DNA of 64,000 bases, taken from positions 692,978 to 756,977 of the forward strand of contig NZ_FNVV01000012.1 in assembly GCF_900108345.1 (NCBI RefSeq), read 5' to 3'. Under the pieces are notes generated by a model, which had not been told where the DNA came from, searched no databases, and worked only from the letters and a program-made list of their open reading frames with translations. The translations under genes were made by a program, and so were the position numbers. Below are positions 46,922 through 55,720 of this stretch, piece after piece. The stretch is from Bacteroides ndongoniae (lineage in GTDB: Bacteria; Bacteroidota; Bacteroidia; Bacteroidales; Bacteroidaceae). Positions within the stretch are counted from its first letter, which is position 1. Every line of letters starts with the position of its first letter.

Positions 46922-49090
46922 TTAGTTGTGCATGGTCAGCAGGATGGTCTGACCTTTCACGACACGACTTCCACCTGCAATGGACTGCCGCTTCACTCGT
47001 CCCACTCCGCTGATTCTTACCTTCAGCCCCTGTTTCTCCAGCAAATAGACCGCATCCTTGGCTCCCATTCCGATGACGCTGGGCACGGTATTGTCTGCTA
47101 TCTCCTGGCTTTGCAGGATAACGGCGCTGGGAGCTGCCTGAGTGTGTCCCCATACGTCGGTGCCTTTCTTTCCGTCGGTTACCTCGCCCTGAACGGGTAC
47201 ATTCAGGCTGTTCAGTACGTACGAGGCTTCACGCAAGTCGCCGGCTTTGACCGGGGGAATCACGTTTGTGGTACTGTCTATTGCGTTGCTCAGGTCGAAG
47301 CGCAGGTTCTTGGCATATACCCTTTCGGCTATCTTGCTGAAAACACTTCCCGCCATCAAACCTCCCGAGGCCGGTAGTCCGGACTTCTGTATGGCGACGA
47401 TGCAGCTATACTTCGGTGCTTCCGAGGGGAAGTATCCGCAGAAACTTACCAGATAGTTGGTGCGTCCGGTTTTGTATCCGGCTGCGCCTTGCGAAATCTG
47501 TGCGGTTCCTGTTTTCCCCGATACCGAGAACTGTTTGCTTCCTGCCGGTTTGGCCAGTCCTTCCGAAACGACTTTCCGCAGAATCTCACGAATTTGCGTG
47601 AGGGTATGGTCGGAGCAGATTTTCGGATTGATGACTTCGGTTGGGTACTCTTGGACAACTTCTCCGTCCTTTACGGCTGCCTTGACAAACTTGGGGCGTA
47701 CCATTACGCCGTTATTGGCAATGGCATTGTAGAACGTCAGGGTATTGAGCGGTGGAAGCTGTGTTTCGTAACCGATACTCATCCAAGGCAGGGTAGTCTT
47801 GGCAAAGTAGCGTTCTTTGGGACCTTTTATGTTTGGCTTTCCCTCGCCGGGTATCTGCAGATGCAGGGGCTGGTCGAGGCTCATACGCTTCAGCCCGTCC
47901 ACATACTTCTGAGGGTCGTCCTTGTAGTACTTGTCTATCAGGTACGATACACCTACGTTGGACGATACTTCCAGTATGCGTGTGACGTTGATCTTTCCAT
48001 ATCCTCCGCGATGCCAGTTGTGGTCTTTCATTTTGCTGCCGTACATGTTCATAACACCATTGCCGGTATCGACTTCGGTGTCGGGCGTAATCTTTCCGTC
48101 TTCAAGGGCCACCATAATGGAGGCTGTCTTGAAGGTAGAGCCCGGTTCGAGCATGTCGCTGATGGCGTTGTTGCGCATTTCGTAGTAATTGCCATCGCCG
48201 GCTTTCATCATGTTGACGATGGCTTTTACTTCGCCCGTCTGCACTTCCATCAGTACGGCTACACCTACACTGGCGTTGAGTTCCTTCAGTTTATCAACCA
48301 GTGCTTTCTCGCAAATATCCTGCATATCGACATCGATGGTCGAGATAATGTCGCATCCGTCTACCGGCGGCAGGTCGACAATGTTCAGGTACTTGTTCAT
48401 CACTTTCTGGCGGTGTGTGATACCGTTGCGTCCTTTCAGCAGGGTATCGAAAGCCAGCTCAATTCCGTTCTTTGCTCCCTGAGCCGTGTCGGCGTAAAGG
48501 TCGCCCAAAGTTCGGGCTGCCAGCGAGCCGAAAGGTTTCTTGCGCTGGTTGAATATCTGTTCGTGGAAACCTCCCTTGTATTTGTTCATCTTGAATACAG
48601 GCAGCCTTTTGGCTTCCTTGTACTGGATGTACGAAATACGGCGGCTTCGGCTGGGCAGGATGTTGTAGTTGCGGCTTTTCATCTTGCGCCCTTTCTTCAG
48701 ATGGGCTTTAAACGTGGCGACAGAGTACTCCGGGAATATTTTGTTCAGCCCGATGCAGATGGAGTCGAGGTTGGCATTCCAGACAGAGTCTTTGCGGTGT
48801 TGTTCTTTCTTTCTGCGCTTCTCGTCGCGTTCGCCCGTCATGAAGTCCATGAAGATCTTGTACTCGGGAAGCGAGCTGGCCATCAGTTTACCGTCGGCGG
48901 AGAGAATGTTTCCGCGGTTGGGCTTGATGGTGACGTTCTCTTTGACGAAGCGGTCGGCCACATCCTGCCAGTACTGCCTCTCGGCGAACATGATGATGGC
49001 GCCTTTGGCAATAATAAATACTCCTATCACACCCATGATGAGCATGACGAAGAAGTAACGGGTCATTATGTTTCGTTTATTGACAGCCAA
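46922..49090 (-). CDS. ftsI: Class B penicillin-binding protein FtsI (septal transpeptidase)
   Basis: This transpeptidase crosslinks peptidoglycan at the septum with FtsW. The 722-residue protein has one N-terminal membrane anchor (YFFVMLIMGVIGVFIIAKG) and a pedestal region. In the transpeptidase domain the catalytic serine motif is STFKT, followed by SNV and KTGT in SGKTGTAQISQG. A single C-terminal PASTA domain (PSVIGMGAKDAVYLLEKQGLKV) follows, as in other Bacteroidetes FtsI proteins and unlike E. coli. It lies between ftsL and murE. Confidence 0.96.
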   Translation of the reverse strand: MAVNKRNIMTRYFFVMLIMGVIGVFIIAKGAIIMFAERQYWQDVADRFVKENVTIKPNRGNILSADGKLMASSLPEYKIFMDFMTGERDEKRRKKEQHRKDSVWNANLDSICIGLNKIFPEYSVATFKAHLKKGRKMKSRNYNILPSRSRRISYIQYKEAKRLPVFKMNKYKGGFHEQIFNQRKKPFGSLAARTLGDLYADTAQGAKNGIELAFDTLLKGRNGITHRQKVMNKYLNIVDLPPVDGCDIISTIDVDMQDICEKALVDKLKELNASVGVAVLMEVQTGEVKAIVNMMKAGDGNYYEMRNNAISDMLEPGSTFKTASIMVALEDGKITPDTEVDTGNGVMNMYGSKMKDHNWHRGGYGKINVTRILEVSSNVGVSYLIDKYYKDDPQKYVDGLKRMSLDQPLHLQIPGEGKPNIKGPKERYFAKTTLPWMSIGYETQLPPLNTLTFYNAIANNGVMVRPKFVKAAVKDGEVVQEYPTEVINPKICSDHTLTQIREILRKVVSEGLAKPAGSKQFSVSGKTGTAQISQGAAGYKTGRTNYLVSFCGYFPSEAPKYSCIVAIQKSGLPASGGLMAGSVFSKIAERVYAKNLRFDLSNAIDSTTNVIPPVKAGDLREASYVLNSLNVPVQGEVTDGKKGTDVWGHTQAAPSAVILQSQEIADNTVPSVIGMGAKDAVYLLEKQGLKVRISGVGRVKRQSIAGGSRVVKGQTILLTMHN

Positions 49091-49125
49091 TGTTGTTTAG
49101 TTTTTATCGTTCAAATGGAATATGT

Positions 49126-49488
49126 TTATTTGTTCTTTATCAGGTATGGCGGATTGGTCGAAGTTTGCAGGTCGCTTTCTTTGGTGGCGATGTATTCTTC
49201 GATTTTCGACTGCCGGCTTCTTTCCAACAACTCAGAACTACGTGTCAATGCATCGTATTTGATGTCGATCAGTTCTTTCTTCAGCCGGTCAATCTCTATC
49301 AGCTGTTGTTGAGCGGCGTATCGGTTGTGGATATAGAAGATGACAAGAACCATGATGAGCACAATCAGCTTGCTCTGGCGGCGGAAGAAGTCAGCAGCCA
49401 GAATGTCGCCTCCGATGATGTTCTTCCATGCAGTGCGTCTTCTTATCTTTTCGTTCTTCTTTTCTTCTGTATGTTCGTTGTTGCCCAT
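49126..49488 (-). CDS. ftsL: FtsL-like cell division protein
   Basis: A 120-residue bitopic protein: a basic cytoplasmic N-terminus (EEKKNEKIRRRTAW), one membrane segment (KLIVLIMVLVIFYIHNRYA), then a leucine-zipper-like helix (IEIDRLKKELIDIKYDALTRSSELLERSR). Its position between rsmH and ftsI and its topology identify it as the FtsL equivalent, which bridges FtsQ/FtsB-type proteins and FtsWI. Sequence conservation of FtsL is always low, so the call rests largely on context. Confidence 0.88.
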   Translation of the reverse strand: MGNNEHTEEKKNEKIRRRTAWKNIIGGDILAADFFRRQSKLIVLIMVLVIFYIHNRYAAQQQLIEIDRLKKELIDIKYDALTRSSELLERSRQSKIEEYIATKESDLQTSTNPPYLIKNK

Positions 49489-49500
49489 AATTGCTTCTTT

Positions 49501-50433
49501 CTATTTGTTATCGGCATTATCGGTCTTTTCTGCAATTCGCAGCTTGGCGCTTCTTGAGCGCGGGTTGCGTTCTATTTCGTCATCGTCGGGGACAATCACT
49601 TTGTTGTTGACCAGGCGGAACGGAGTCTTCACGTTACCAAAGAAGTCTTTCTCGGCTTTGCCTTCGACGTTGCCGGTCTTCATGATGTTTTTCACCATGC
49701 GGTCTTCCAGCGAGTGATAGGTGATGACTACGAGCCTTCCTCCGGGGCGCAGGGCTTCGGTAGCTGTGTAGAGCATCTCTTTCAGTGCTTCCATTTCCTG
49801 ATTGACTTCGATGCGTAGAGCCTGAAAGACTTTAGCCAGTTCTTTCTTCTCGCGTTCCCGTCCGAAGAGAGGCTTGACAATGTCGAGAAACTCGCCGATG
49901 GTCGAGACAGCCTGTGTGCTTCGTGCCTTGACGAGGACCGATGCCAGTTTGCGGCTGTTCTTCAGTTCGCCATACAGGTAGAAGATGTTGGCCAGGCGTT
50001 CTTCGTCGTAGGTGTTGACAATGTCGGCGGCGGTTAGTCCGGCCCGTTTGTTCATGCGCATATCCAAAGCCCCGTCGAAGCGGAAGGAAAAGCCCCGTTC
50101 GCTGTCGTCAAAGTGGTGGGAGGATACGCCCAAGTCGGCCAATATCGCATCCACTTGCTCAATGCCATGATAGCGCAGAAAGTTGTGCAGATAGCGGAAG
50201 TTGCTACGCACGAACGTGAAGTGCGGATTGTCCACAATATTGCGCTCGGCGTCTTCGTCCTGGTCGAAACTCAGCAGACGGCCGCCTTCGCCCAGTCGCG
50301 AAAGTATTTCGCGCGAGTGTCCGCCTCCGCCGAATGTAACGTCGACATACGTTCCGTCGGGGCGTATGTTCATTCCGTCTACGCTGGGTTTCAGCAGTAC
50401 CGGTATGTGATATGTCTGTTCTTCATTTGCCAT
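49501..50433 (-). CDS. rsmH: 16S rRNA (cytosine1402-N4)-methyltransferase RsmH
   Basis: RsmH (MraW) methylates C1402 in the ribosomal decoding centre using S-adenosylmethionine. The 310-residue protein has the motif I region YVDVTFGGGGHSREIL, IEQVDAILADLGVSSHHFD and the C-terminal LVVITYHSLEDRMVKN. The start at 50433 (MANEEQTYHIPVLLKPSVDGM) is chosen because the family begins with the HIPVLL motif and a GGAGAAAAAGAA sequence precedes it. A longer frame up to 50628 overlaps mraZ and is rejected. The gap to mraZ is 34 bp. Confidence 0.97.
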   Translation of the reverse strand: MANEEQTYHIPVLLKPSVDGMNIRPDGTYVDVTFGGGGHSREILSRLGEGGRLLSFDQDEDAERNIVDNPHFTFVRSNFRYLHNFLRYHGIEQVDAILADLGVSSHHFDDSERGFSFRFDGALDMRMNKRAGLTAADIVNTYDEERLANIFYLYGELKNSRKLASVLVKARSTQAVSTIGEFLDIVKPLFGREREKKELAKVFQALRIEVNQEMEALKEMLYTATEALRPGGRLVVITYHSLEDRMVKNIMKTGNVEGKAEKDFFGNVKTPFRLVNNKVIVPDDDEIERNPRSRSAKLRIAEKTDNADNK

Positions 50434-50467
50434 TTCTTTTTCTCCTTTGCTTTGGGTTGGTGTGCTT

Positions 50468-50968
50468 TCAGGGCATTGGGTTCTGGTATTGGCTTTCGAT
50501 TGCGTCTTCCGGTAGGCAGGTTTCGTCGCCCAGTACTTCCTGCAAGGCCTGGCTGAACTCTTCGGGCGACATGAAGGGCTGTTCGGCCCGTTCCTTCGCC
50601 CAAATTTCAATGGTGTTGTCCATGCCAATGAAGCGCACGTCGCTTTGTATGCCTGCCATTTGCAGGTAGCGTTTAGGAATCAGGATGCGTCCGTTTCCGT
50701 CGGGCACTACGATTTCGGCATCGCTGACGAACTGGCGGAAGATGGCCTGTTGTCGTGCGTTCCACTTGTTCAGCCGTTGGCGGAGCTGGTTCTGGGTGCT
50801 GAACCACACGCTTTCGGGGTAGAGCACCAGGCAGTCCTGATAGACGTCTTTGCGCAACACGAGCCGTTCTTCGGAGGCGGCCTGAAGCTGCTTCCTGAAA
50901 CCAGCAGGGATAAAGACTCTTCCTTTAACGTCTGCTTTGGCCTCGATGTTGCCTAAAAAACGTATCAT
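50468..50968 (-). CDS. mraZ: Transcriptional regulator / division protein MraZ
   Basis: MraZ is an AbrB-like DNA-binding protein that heads dcw clusters; in E. coli it represses its own operon and in others it can activate. The 166-residue protein has two MraZ repeats, with DVKGRVFIPAGFRKQL and DGNGRILIPKRYLQMAG. The start at 50968 (MIRFLGNIEAKADVKGR) is standard; an upstream in-frame ATG at 51025 lies within the TGGGG boxes and is rejected. It is the first gene of the cluster. Confidence 0.95.
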   Translation of the reverse strand: MIRFLGNIEAKADVKGRVFIPAGFRKQLQAASEERLVLRKDVYQDCLVLYPESVWFSTQNQLRQRLNKWNARQQAIFRQFVSDAEIVVPDGNGRILIPKRYLQMAGIQSDVRFIGMDNTIEIWAKERAEQPFMSPEEFSQALQEVLGDETCLPEDAIESQYQNPMP

Positions 50969-50997
50969 ATCTACCTTATTATAATAAGCGACTGTAA

Positions 50998-51025
50998 AAG
51001 TACATAATTCCCCACAATTCCCCAC
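50998..51025 (-). promoter_or_regulatory. Candidate MraZ boxes overlapping the dcw promoter
   Basis: Two identical 10-bp words GTGGGGAATT stand in tandem (51025-51016 and 51015-51006 on the minus strand), giving TGGGG-5 bp-TGGGG. E. coli MraZ binds TGGGN repeats with 5-bp spacers. A -7-like TACTTTTA follows directly, so bound MraZ would cover the promoter spacer. Confidence 0.75.
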
Positions 51026-51189
51026 AATGTTTTAACCAAAATCTTTATAAGAAGTTTTCAACACCCTGTTGATGACTTATCCGTTTGAGAATGAAGAATA
51101 TGCTGTATCCCTTTACTGGTGGGCAATCTGTGGGTTAGGGCATTGTGCGGATGGCTGTTGGGGAGTGGCGTAAAGTGGGGGAAAAAGAA

Positions 51190-51231
51190 AGAAGAGCTTA
51201 AGTGGAGTATGTTCCGCTTAGCTCTTCTTGT
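51190..51231 (-). terminator. Terminator of the sigma factor gene
   Basis: AGAAGAGC...TGGA pairs with TCCGC...GCTCTTCT (one bulge). On the minus strand it is followed by CTTTCTTTTT. Confidence 0.75.
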
Positions 51232-51384
51232 CGACACAACTAAAATTTACGATGGTTATTTCATTTGCAGGCTGTGCCTGGCGTTGGCTGTTGCTAAATG
51301 TGTTGTTTGGCCAGTCGGCCCGCCCGGTTTGTTGCCATGGGCGAGCCGGCCAAACTTGAATATGTATGGAGAAAGATTGGGAAA

Positions 51385-51888
51385 TCAGACAAAGTCCTTG
51401 AGGTCCTGCTGAAGCTTTTTGCGGGTGAAGAAGATACGGCTCTTCACTGTGCCAAGCGGCAGGTTCAGTTTTTCGGCTATCTCGCGGTACTTGAACCCTG
51501 CTACATGCATGGAGAAGGGGAGCTTGTACTCGCGTGGCAGCGTGTTGACGATGCGGTGCATTTCCTTCAGGTCGTAGGCGGCTTCGGTACTTTCGAAGGC
51601 TGTGTCGCGCGGCAGGTTCAGGTGGTAGAGCTGGTCGGTCTGATCCACGAATGTCTGGTCGCGCACCACTTTGCGGTAGTTGTTGATGAAGATGTTCCGC
51701 ATTATCGTATATATCCAACCCTTAAAATTAGTGTCGGGCATGTATTTGTCCTTATTGTCGAGTGCTTTGAGCGATGTCTCCTGCAGCAAGTCGTTTGCCT
51801 CCTCGCGGTCGGCAGTCAGTTTGTATGCAAAGCGCAAGAGCTCGTCTTGTATTCCTACTAAGTCGTTTTGAAATGCGATGCTGTTCAT
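51385..51888 (-). CDS. ECF-type RNA polymerase sigma factor
   Basis: A 167-residue sigma-70-family protein with sigma region 2 (ELLRFAYKLTADREEANDLLQETSLKAL, NFKGWIYTIMRNIFINNYRK) and sigma region 4 (LPREYKLPFSMHVAGFKYREIAEKLNLPLGTVKSRIFFTRKKL). Region 3 is absent, as in ECF factors. The start at 51888 (MNSIAFQNDL) is preferred over an upstream in-frame ATG at 51942. No anti-sigma gene is adjacent, so its control is not apparent. It lies between the dcw cluster and glsA. Confidence 0.93.
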   Translation of the reverse strand: MNSIAFQNDLVGIQDELLRFAYKLTADREEANDLLQETSLKALDNKDKYMPDTNFKGWIYTIMRNIFINNYRKVVRDQTFVDQTDQLYHLNLPRDTAFESTEAAYDLKEMHRIVNTLPREYKLPFSMHVAGFKYREIAEKLNLPLGTVKSRIFFTRKKLQQDLKDFV

Positions 51889-52062
51889 AAAATGTGCTTT
51901 GTTTTGGTTTTTACTTGTTCTTTCAGGTGATTTCTTGTGCAAGTTTACGAAACTTCTTTGGCTTGGGCCGACCGAAAACAGACATTATTAGGGGGAAAAA
52001 CTATCAATTGATAGGTTTTATGTGAGTTTTGATAGATTTTGGGTGCAGTTTTCGGTTAAATG

Positions 52063-52095
52063 TTTGCAATTAATAAAAAAGATGAATTAATTTTG
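52063..52095 (+). promoter_or_regulatory. Promoter of glsA-glsB
   Basis: -33 TTTG (52063-52066), 21-bp spacer, -7 TAATTTTG (52088-52095). Confidence 0.75.
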
Positions 52096-52120
52096 CGCAC
52101 TCATTTCATTGTAAAGAAGA

Positions 52121-52951
52121 ATGGCTGATGACTCTTTGTTTTTGATTGACATTGACAGAATTCTTCGGGAGAAAGCTCCGAAGCAGTCGAAGTATATACC
52201 TAAGTTTGTCGTCTCTTATCTGAAACACATTGTTCACCAGGATGAACTGAATGTCTTTTTGCGAGAGTCGAAAGACAAGGTTGGTGTGGATTTCCTGAAA
52301 GCCAGTCTCGACTTCCTCGATGCCACGATTGTGGTAGAAGGGAAAGAGAATCTGCCGAAAGACGGGCTTTGCACTTTTGTCTGCAATCACCCGCTGGGCG
52401 GACAGGACGGACTGGCGCTGGGCTACGTGCTAGGCTCGTTCTACGACGGCAAGGTGAAGTATATGGTCAACGACCTGCTGATGAATCTCCGCGGACTGGC
52501 TCCCCTTTGCATCCCTATCAACAAGACCGGACGTCAGGCGAAAGATTTCCCGAAGCTGGTGGAGGCCGGCTTTGCATCCGACAATCATCTGATAATGTTT
52601 CCCGCCGGGCTTTGCTCGCGGCGTCGCAACGGTGTGATCCGCGACCTGGACTGGAAGAAGACATTCATTGTAAAGAGTGTACAGTCGCACCGCGACATCG
52701 TGCCCATTCACTTCGAAGGAAGAAACTCCGACTTCTTTTACAATCTGGCCAACTTCTGCAAGGCTATCGGCCTGAAGTTCAACATTGCGATGTTGTATCT
52801 GGCTGACGAAATGCTGAAGAACCGCCACAAGACTTTCACCATCACCATAGGCAAGCCGATTCCCTGGCAGACGTTTGACAAGTCGAAGACGCCGACCCAA
52901 TGGGCGCAGTATGTGAAAGACATCGTTTATAAACTGAAAATAGAGAATTAA
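52121..52951 (+). CDS. glsA: PlsC-type acyltransferase, glycine lipid O-acyltransferase
   Basis: A 276-residue acyltransferase of the PlsC superfamily. The His-Asp catalytic motif appears as NHPLGGQDG (H and D separated by five residues), and the FPAG substrate motif as LIMFPAGLCSRR. In Bacteroides, GlsA adds the second, ester-linked fatty acid to N-acyl-3-hydroxy-acyl glycine to form glycine lipids. The neighbouring GNAT-type gene (glsB), 24 bp downstream, supplies the first acyl group. The assignment rests on this gene pair and on memory of the Bacteroides locus. Confidence 0.88.
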   Translation: MADDSLFLIDIDRILREKAPKQSKYIPKFVVSYLKHIVHQDELNVFLRESKDKVGVDFLKASLDFLDATIVVEGKENLPKDGLCTFVCNHPLGGQDGLALGYVLGSFYDGKVKYMVNDLLMNLRGLAPLCIPINKTGRQAKDFPKLVEAGFASDNHLIMFPAGLCSRRRNGVIRDLDWKKTFIVKSVQSHRDIVPIHFEGRNSDFFYNLANFCKAIGLKFNIAMLYLADEMLKNRHKTFTITIGKPIPWQTFDKSKTPTQWAQYVKDIVYKLKIEN

Positions 52952-52975
52952 CAATAGAGTTAGGTAAAGAGAGAT

Positions 52976-53962
52976 ATGGAAGATATTATTGAACCTATCA
53001 GTAAGGAACTGCTGAAAGCGGAGTTGACCGAAGACAAGCGCCTGCGAATGACCAACAAGAGCAACAACCAGATTTATATCATCACGGCGCAAGACTCTCC
53101 CAACACCATGAAGGAGATTGGCCGTCTGCGCGAGATTGCATTCCGTGCGGCAGGCGGAGGAACCGGCATGTCGATGGACATTGACGAGTTCGACACCATG
53201 GAGCATCCTTACAAGCAGCTGATTGTATGGAATCCCGAAGCAGAGGAAATTCTGGGAGGTTACCGGTATATTTTGGGCACCGATGTGCGCTTCGACGAGC
53301 ACGGAGCTCCTATTCTGGCTACTTCGCACATGTTCCACTTTTCGGAGAAGTTTTTGAAAGAGTATCTTCCTACCACGATCGAGCTGGGACGTTCGTTTGT
53401 GACGCTGGAGTACCAGTCTACACGTGCAGGAAGCAAAGGTCTGTTTGCTTTGGACAACTTGTGGGACGGGTTGGGCGCGCTGACCGTAGTAATGCCCAAT
53501 GTGAAGTATTTCTTCGGCAAGGTGACCATGTACCCCAGCTACAACCGCAAGGGACGCGACATGATTCTGTACTTCCTGCGCAAGCATTTCGGCGATAAGG
53601 AGGGACTGATTGTTCCCATGGAGCCGTTGCAGCTGGAGTCGGACGAGAAGGAACTTGCCGCACTGTTCTGCAAAGACACGTTCAAGGAAGATTATAAGAT
53701 TCTGAACGGCGAAATCCGTAAGCTGGGCTACAACATTCCGCCGCTGGTGAACGCTTACATGAGCCTGAGCCCCACAATGCGTATGTTCGGCACCGCCATC
53801 AACTACGGCTTTGGCGACGTGGAAGAGACCGGCATCCTGATTGCCGTCGACGAGATTCTGGCCGAGAAGCGTATGCGTCACATCCAGTCGTTCATCGAGA
53901 GCGAACCGGATGCGTGCCACCTGACTTCGGGGGTGAATAAACTGTTCTACCCCAGCAAGTAA
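52976..53962 (+). CDS. glsB: GNAT-family N-acyltransferase, glycine lipid synthesis
   Basis: A 328-residue OlsB/hemolysin-like acyltransferase. The conserved part includes GRLREIAFRAAGGGTG, FDTMEHPYKQLIVWNPEAEEILGGYRYILG, FHFSEKFLKEYLPTTIELGRSFV and GLFALDNLWDGLGAL. In Bacteroides, GlsB N-acylates glycine from 3-hydroxyacyl-ACP, the first step in making commendamide and glycine lipids. It shares a promoter with glsA. A dyad hairpin (GTACTGA/TCAGTAC, 53980-54010) follows and separates it from convergent dgt. Confidence 0.9.
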   Translation: MEDIIEPISKELLKAELTEDKRLRMTNKSNNQIYIITAQDSPNTMKEIGRLREIAFRAAGGGTGMSMDIDEFDTMEHPYKQLIVWNPEAEEILGGYRYILGTDVRFDEHGAPILATSHMFHFSEKFLKEYLPTTIELGRSFVTLEYQSTRAGSKGLFALDNLWDGLGALTVVMPNVKYFFGKVTMYPSYNRKGRDMILYFLRKHFGDKEGLIVPMEPLQLESDEKELAALFCKDTFKEDYKILNGEIRKLGYNIPPLVNAYMSLSPTMRMFGTAINYGFGDVEETGILIAVDEILAEKRMRHIQSFIESEPDACHLTSGVNKLFYPSK

Positions 53963-53979
53963 TAATGTAAGTAGGGGGG

Positions 53980-54010
53980 GTACTGACAGGCATCCCTTTG
54001 GTTTCAGTAC
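53980..54010. terminator. Hairpin between glsB and dgt
   Basis: GTACTGA pairs with TCAGTAC around a 17-base loop in the convergent gap. There is no strong T-run on either side. Confidence 0.45.
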
Positions 54011-54028
54011 GCCCTTCTTCGCTTGTAT

Positions 54029-55360
54029 TTAAGAAATAGTAGGCAGACTGTTGCCGTTTATCTTACGGTAGAGGTCGAGCGCAAAGACGTCGGTCATGCC
54101 CGAAATATAATCCAATACCGCCTGTATTCTTTCGTGGAATACAGGCGAATTTATTTTGTACTGGCTTGACACGCGGTTGATGAGTAACTGGGAGTAAGCC
54201 TTCTCCGGGGCACACACGGCGTCGGTCATCAGCTGGAGCAGGGTGCCGATGATGCGGAAACCGGCCAGCTCGATGTCGAGTACGTCGCGCGAGCGGTAGA
54301 TGCGTTCGAACGAAACGTCGGCGCAGTGTTCGTAGGCCGAGGCGGGCAGGGAGTCGATGTGGCGGATGAGTGGTCCCTCGAACGTACCGGCCAGGATGGC
54401 CTGCTGGTTCTCCAAAAAGACGCGGGTACACTCGCGTATCAGTAGTCCGATGACGCACGAACGCAGGTAGGCTATCTGTTCGTTGGTGTCGCTCACTATC
54501 TGCAGGGTCTTCTGCATGCGTGCTTTCCGCTCGTCGGTGAAGAACGACAGCATCAGTGCCTGCGTCTCGGCCGTGGTCATGATCTTCAGCTTGTGGGCGT
54601 CCTCCAGGTCCATCATCTGGTAGCAGATGTCGTCGGCGGCTTCGACGAGGTAGACCAGCGGGTGGCGGGCATACTTCAGCGGAGCGTCGTTCAGCTTCTG
54701 CATGCCCAGCTCTTCGGCAATGCGGCGGAAGCTGTCTTCCTCGGTGGTGAAGAAGCCGAACTTCGACTTTTTGCCGGTCAGACTCGACGAGTAGGGGTAC
54801 TTCACGATACTGGCCAGCGTGGAGTAGGTCAGCACGAAGCCGCCGCGGCGGCGTCCCTCGAACTGATGGGTGAGCAGACGGAAGGCGTTGGCGTTGCCTT
54901 CGAAGTGCGTCAGGTCGCTCCACTCGGCGTCGGTCAGACGGTCGCGCAGAGCCAGTCCGCCGCCTTCGGAGAAGAAGGTGGAGATGGCACGTTCGCCCGA
55001 GTGCCCGAAGGGCGGATTGCCCAGGTCGTGCGCCAGGCAGGCGGCAGAGACGATGGAACCGATTTCGGCCAGGAAGGTTTCGTGCAGTTCGGGCTGGCTG
55101 GCCAGCAGGGCGCGTGCTACGTCGTTGCCCAGCGAGCGTCCTACGCACGACACTTCGAGGCTGTGCGTCAGTCGGTTGTGCACAAAGATGCTGCCCGGCA
55201 GGGGGAATACCTGCGTCTTGTTCTGCAACCGCCGGAAGGGGGCGGAGAAGATGAGTCGGTCGTAGTCGCGCTGAAATTCCGAGCGGTTCTCGGGATGCTC
55301 GGAGTGATATTCTTCCAGTCCGAAGCGCTTGGCGGAGAGGAGTTGGTTCCAGTTCATCAT
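54029..55360 (-). CDS. dgt: Deoxyguanosine triphosphate triphosphohydrolase (dGTPase)
   Basis: An HD-domain enzyme that splits dNTPs (typically dGTP) to nucleoside and tripolyphosphate, controlling nucleotide pools. The 443-residue protein has RDYDRLIFSAPFRRLQNKTQVFP, the first metal His in RLTHSLEV, the HD pair in CLAHDLGNPPFGHSGE and a second Asp in YLVEAADDICYQMMDLED. The start at 55360 (MMNWNQLLSAKRF) is just downstream of a good promoter. The longer open frame to 55594 is rejected because it crosses that promoter. Confidence 0.94.
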   Translation of the reverse strand: MMNWNQLLSAKRFGLEEYHSEHPENRSEFQRDYDRLIFSAPFRRLQNKTQVFPLPGSIFVHNRLTHSLEVSCVGRSLGNDVARALLASQPELHETFLAEIGSIVSAACLAHDLGNPPFGHSGERAISTFFSEGGGLALRDRLTDAEWSDLTHFEGNANAFRLLTHQFEGRRRGGFVLTYSTLASIVKYPYSSSLTGKKSKFGFFTTEEDSFRRIAEELGMQKLNDAPLKYARHPLVYLVEAADDICYQMMDLEDAHKLKIMTTAETQALMLSFFTDERKARMQKTLQIVSDTNEQIAYLRSCVIGLLIRECTRVFLENQQAILAGTFEGPLIRHIDSLPASAYEHCADVSFERIYRSRDVLDIELAGFRIIGTLLQLMTDAVCAPEKAYSQLLINRVSSQYKINSPVFHERIQAVLDYISGMTDVFALDLYRKINGNSLPTIS

Positions 55361-55387
55361 GTTGCGTTCCTTATGTTTTACCGTCTG

Positions 55388-55395
55388 CAAATGTA
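55388..55395 (-). promoter_or_regulatory. -7 promoter element of dgt
   Basis: TACATTTG on the minus strand, 28 bases before the dgt start, with a T-rich -33 region at about 19 bp. Confidence 0.65.
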
Positions 55396-55632
55396 TCACT
55401 ATTTTCCGACAGAAAAAATGCTTCCTTTCATTTTGACACTTTGTCGCGCCGGTCGCCTTAGAATCGCGTTTTTCGTCCGGAGGTGCGGCGCACCGGCTGT
55501 TTTCGAAGCGGAAACTGCTTATCTGTCTGTCGGATAGTATGGTAGCGAAATGCTTACAAATATTCTGGAGGCGAAAGATGCTTCTTGCCTTCATTCAGTG
55601 CCCTCTTCGCATCCGTCGTCTGCTTTCTTCCC

Positions 55633-55720
55633 GAGCCGCACAAGCAATCCGGTCGAGCCACACAAGCATTTCAGCCGAGCCGGACAAGCGTTGCTCTCCT
55701 TCCGCACAAGCATTCCGGCG
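55633..55720 (+). repeat. Family A variant 22-bp repeat locus 6
   Basis: Four units starting at 55633, 55655, 55677 and 55699 keep the exact 22-bp period and the GAGCC start (degenerate in the last), but read ACAAGC where the other loci have ACAAGTGT. It is a diverged sub-family. Confidence 0.75.

Larger units (their letters stand above)
50969..51384. other. 416-bp region between mraZ and the sigma factor gene
   Basis: It holds the mraZ control region and the terminator of the sigma factor gene. A plus-strand open frame at 51119-51412 looks spurious. Confidence 0.55.

Noticed and set aside
50434..50628. 65-residue N-terminal extension of RsmH
   Set aside because: It overlaps mraZ out of frame; the family start motif and a GGAG sequence support the ATG at 50433.
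51119..51412. 97-codon plus-strand frame between mraZ and the sigma factor
   Set aside because: It crosses a terminator and the sigma gene's 3' end and has no protein-like pattern.
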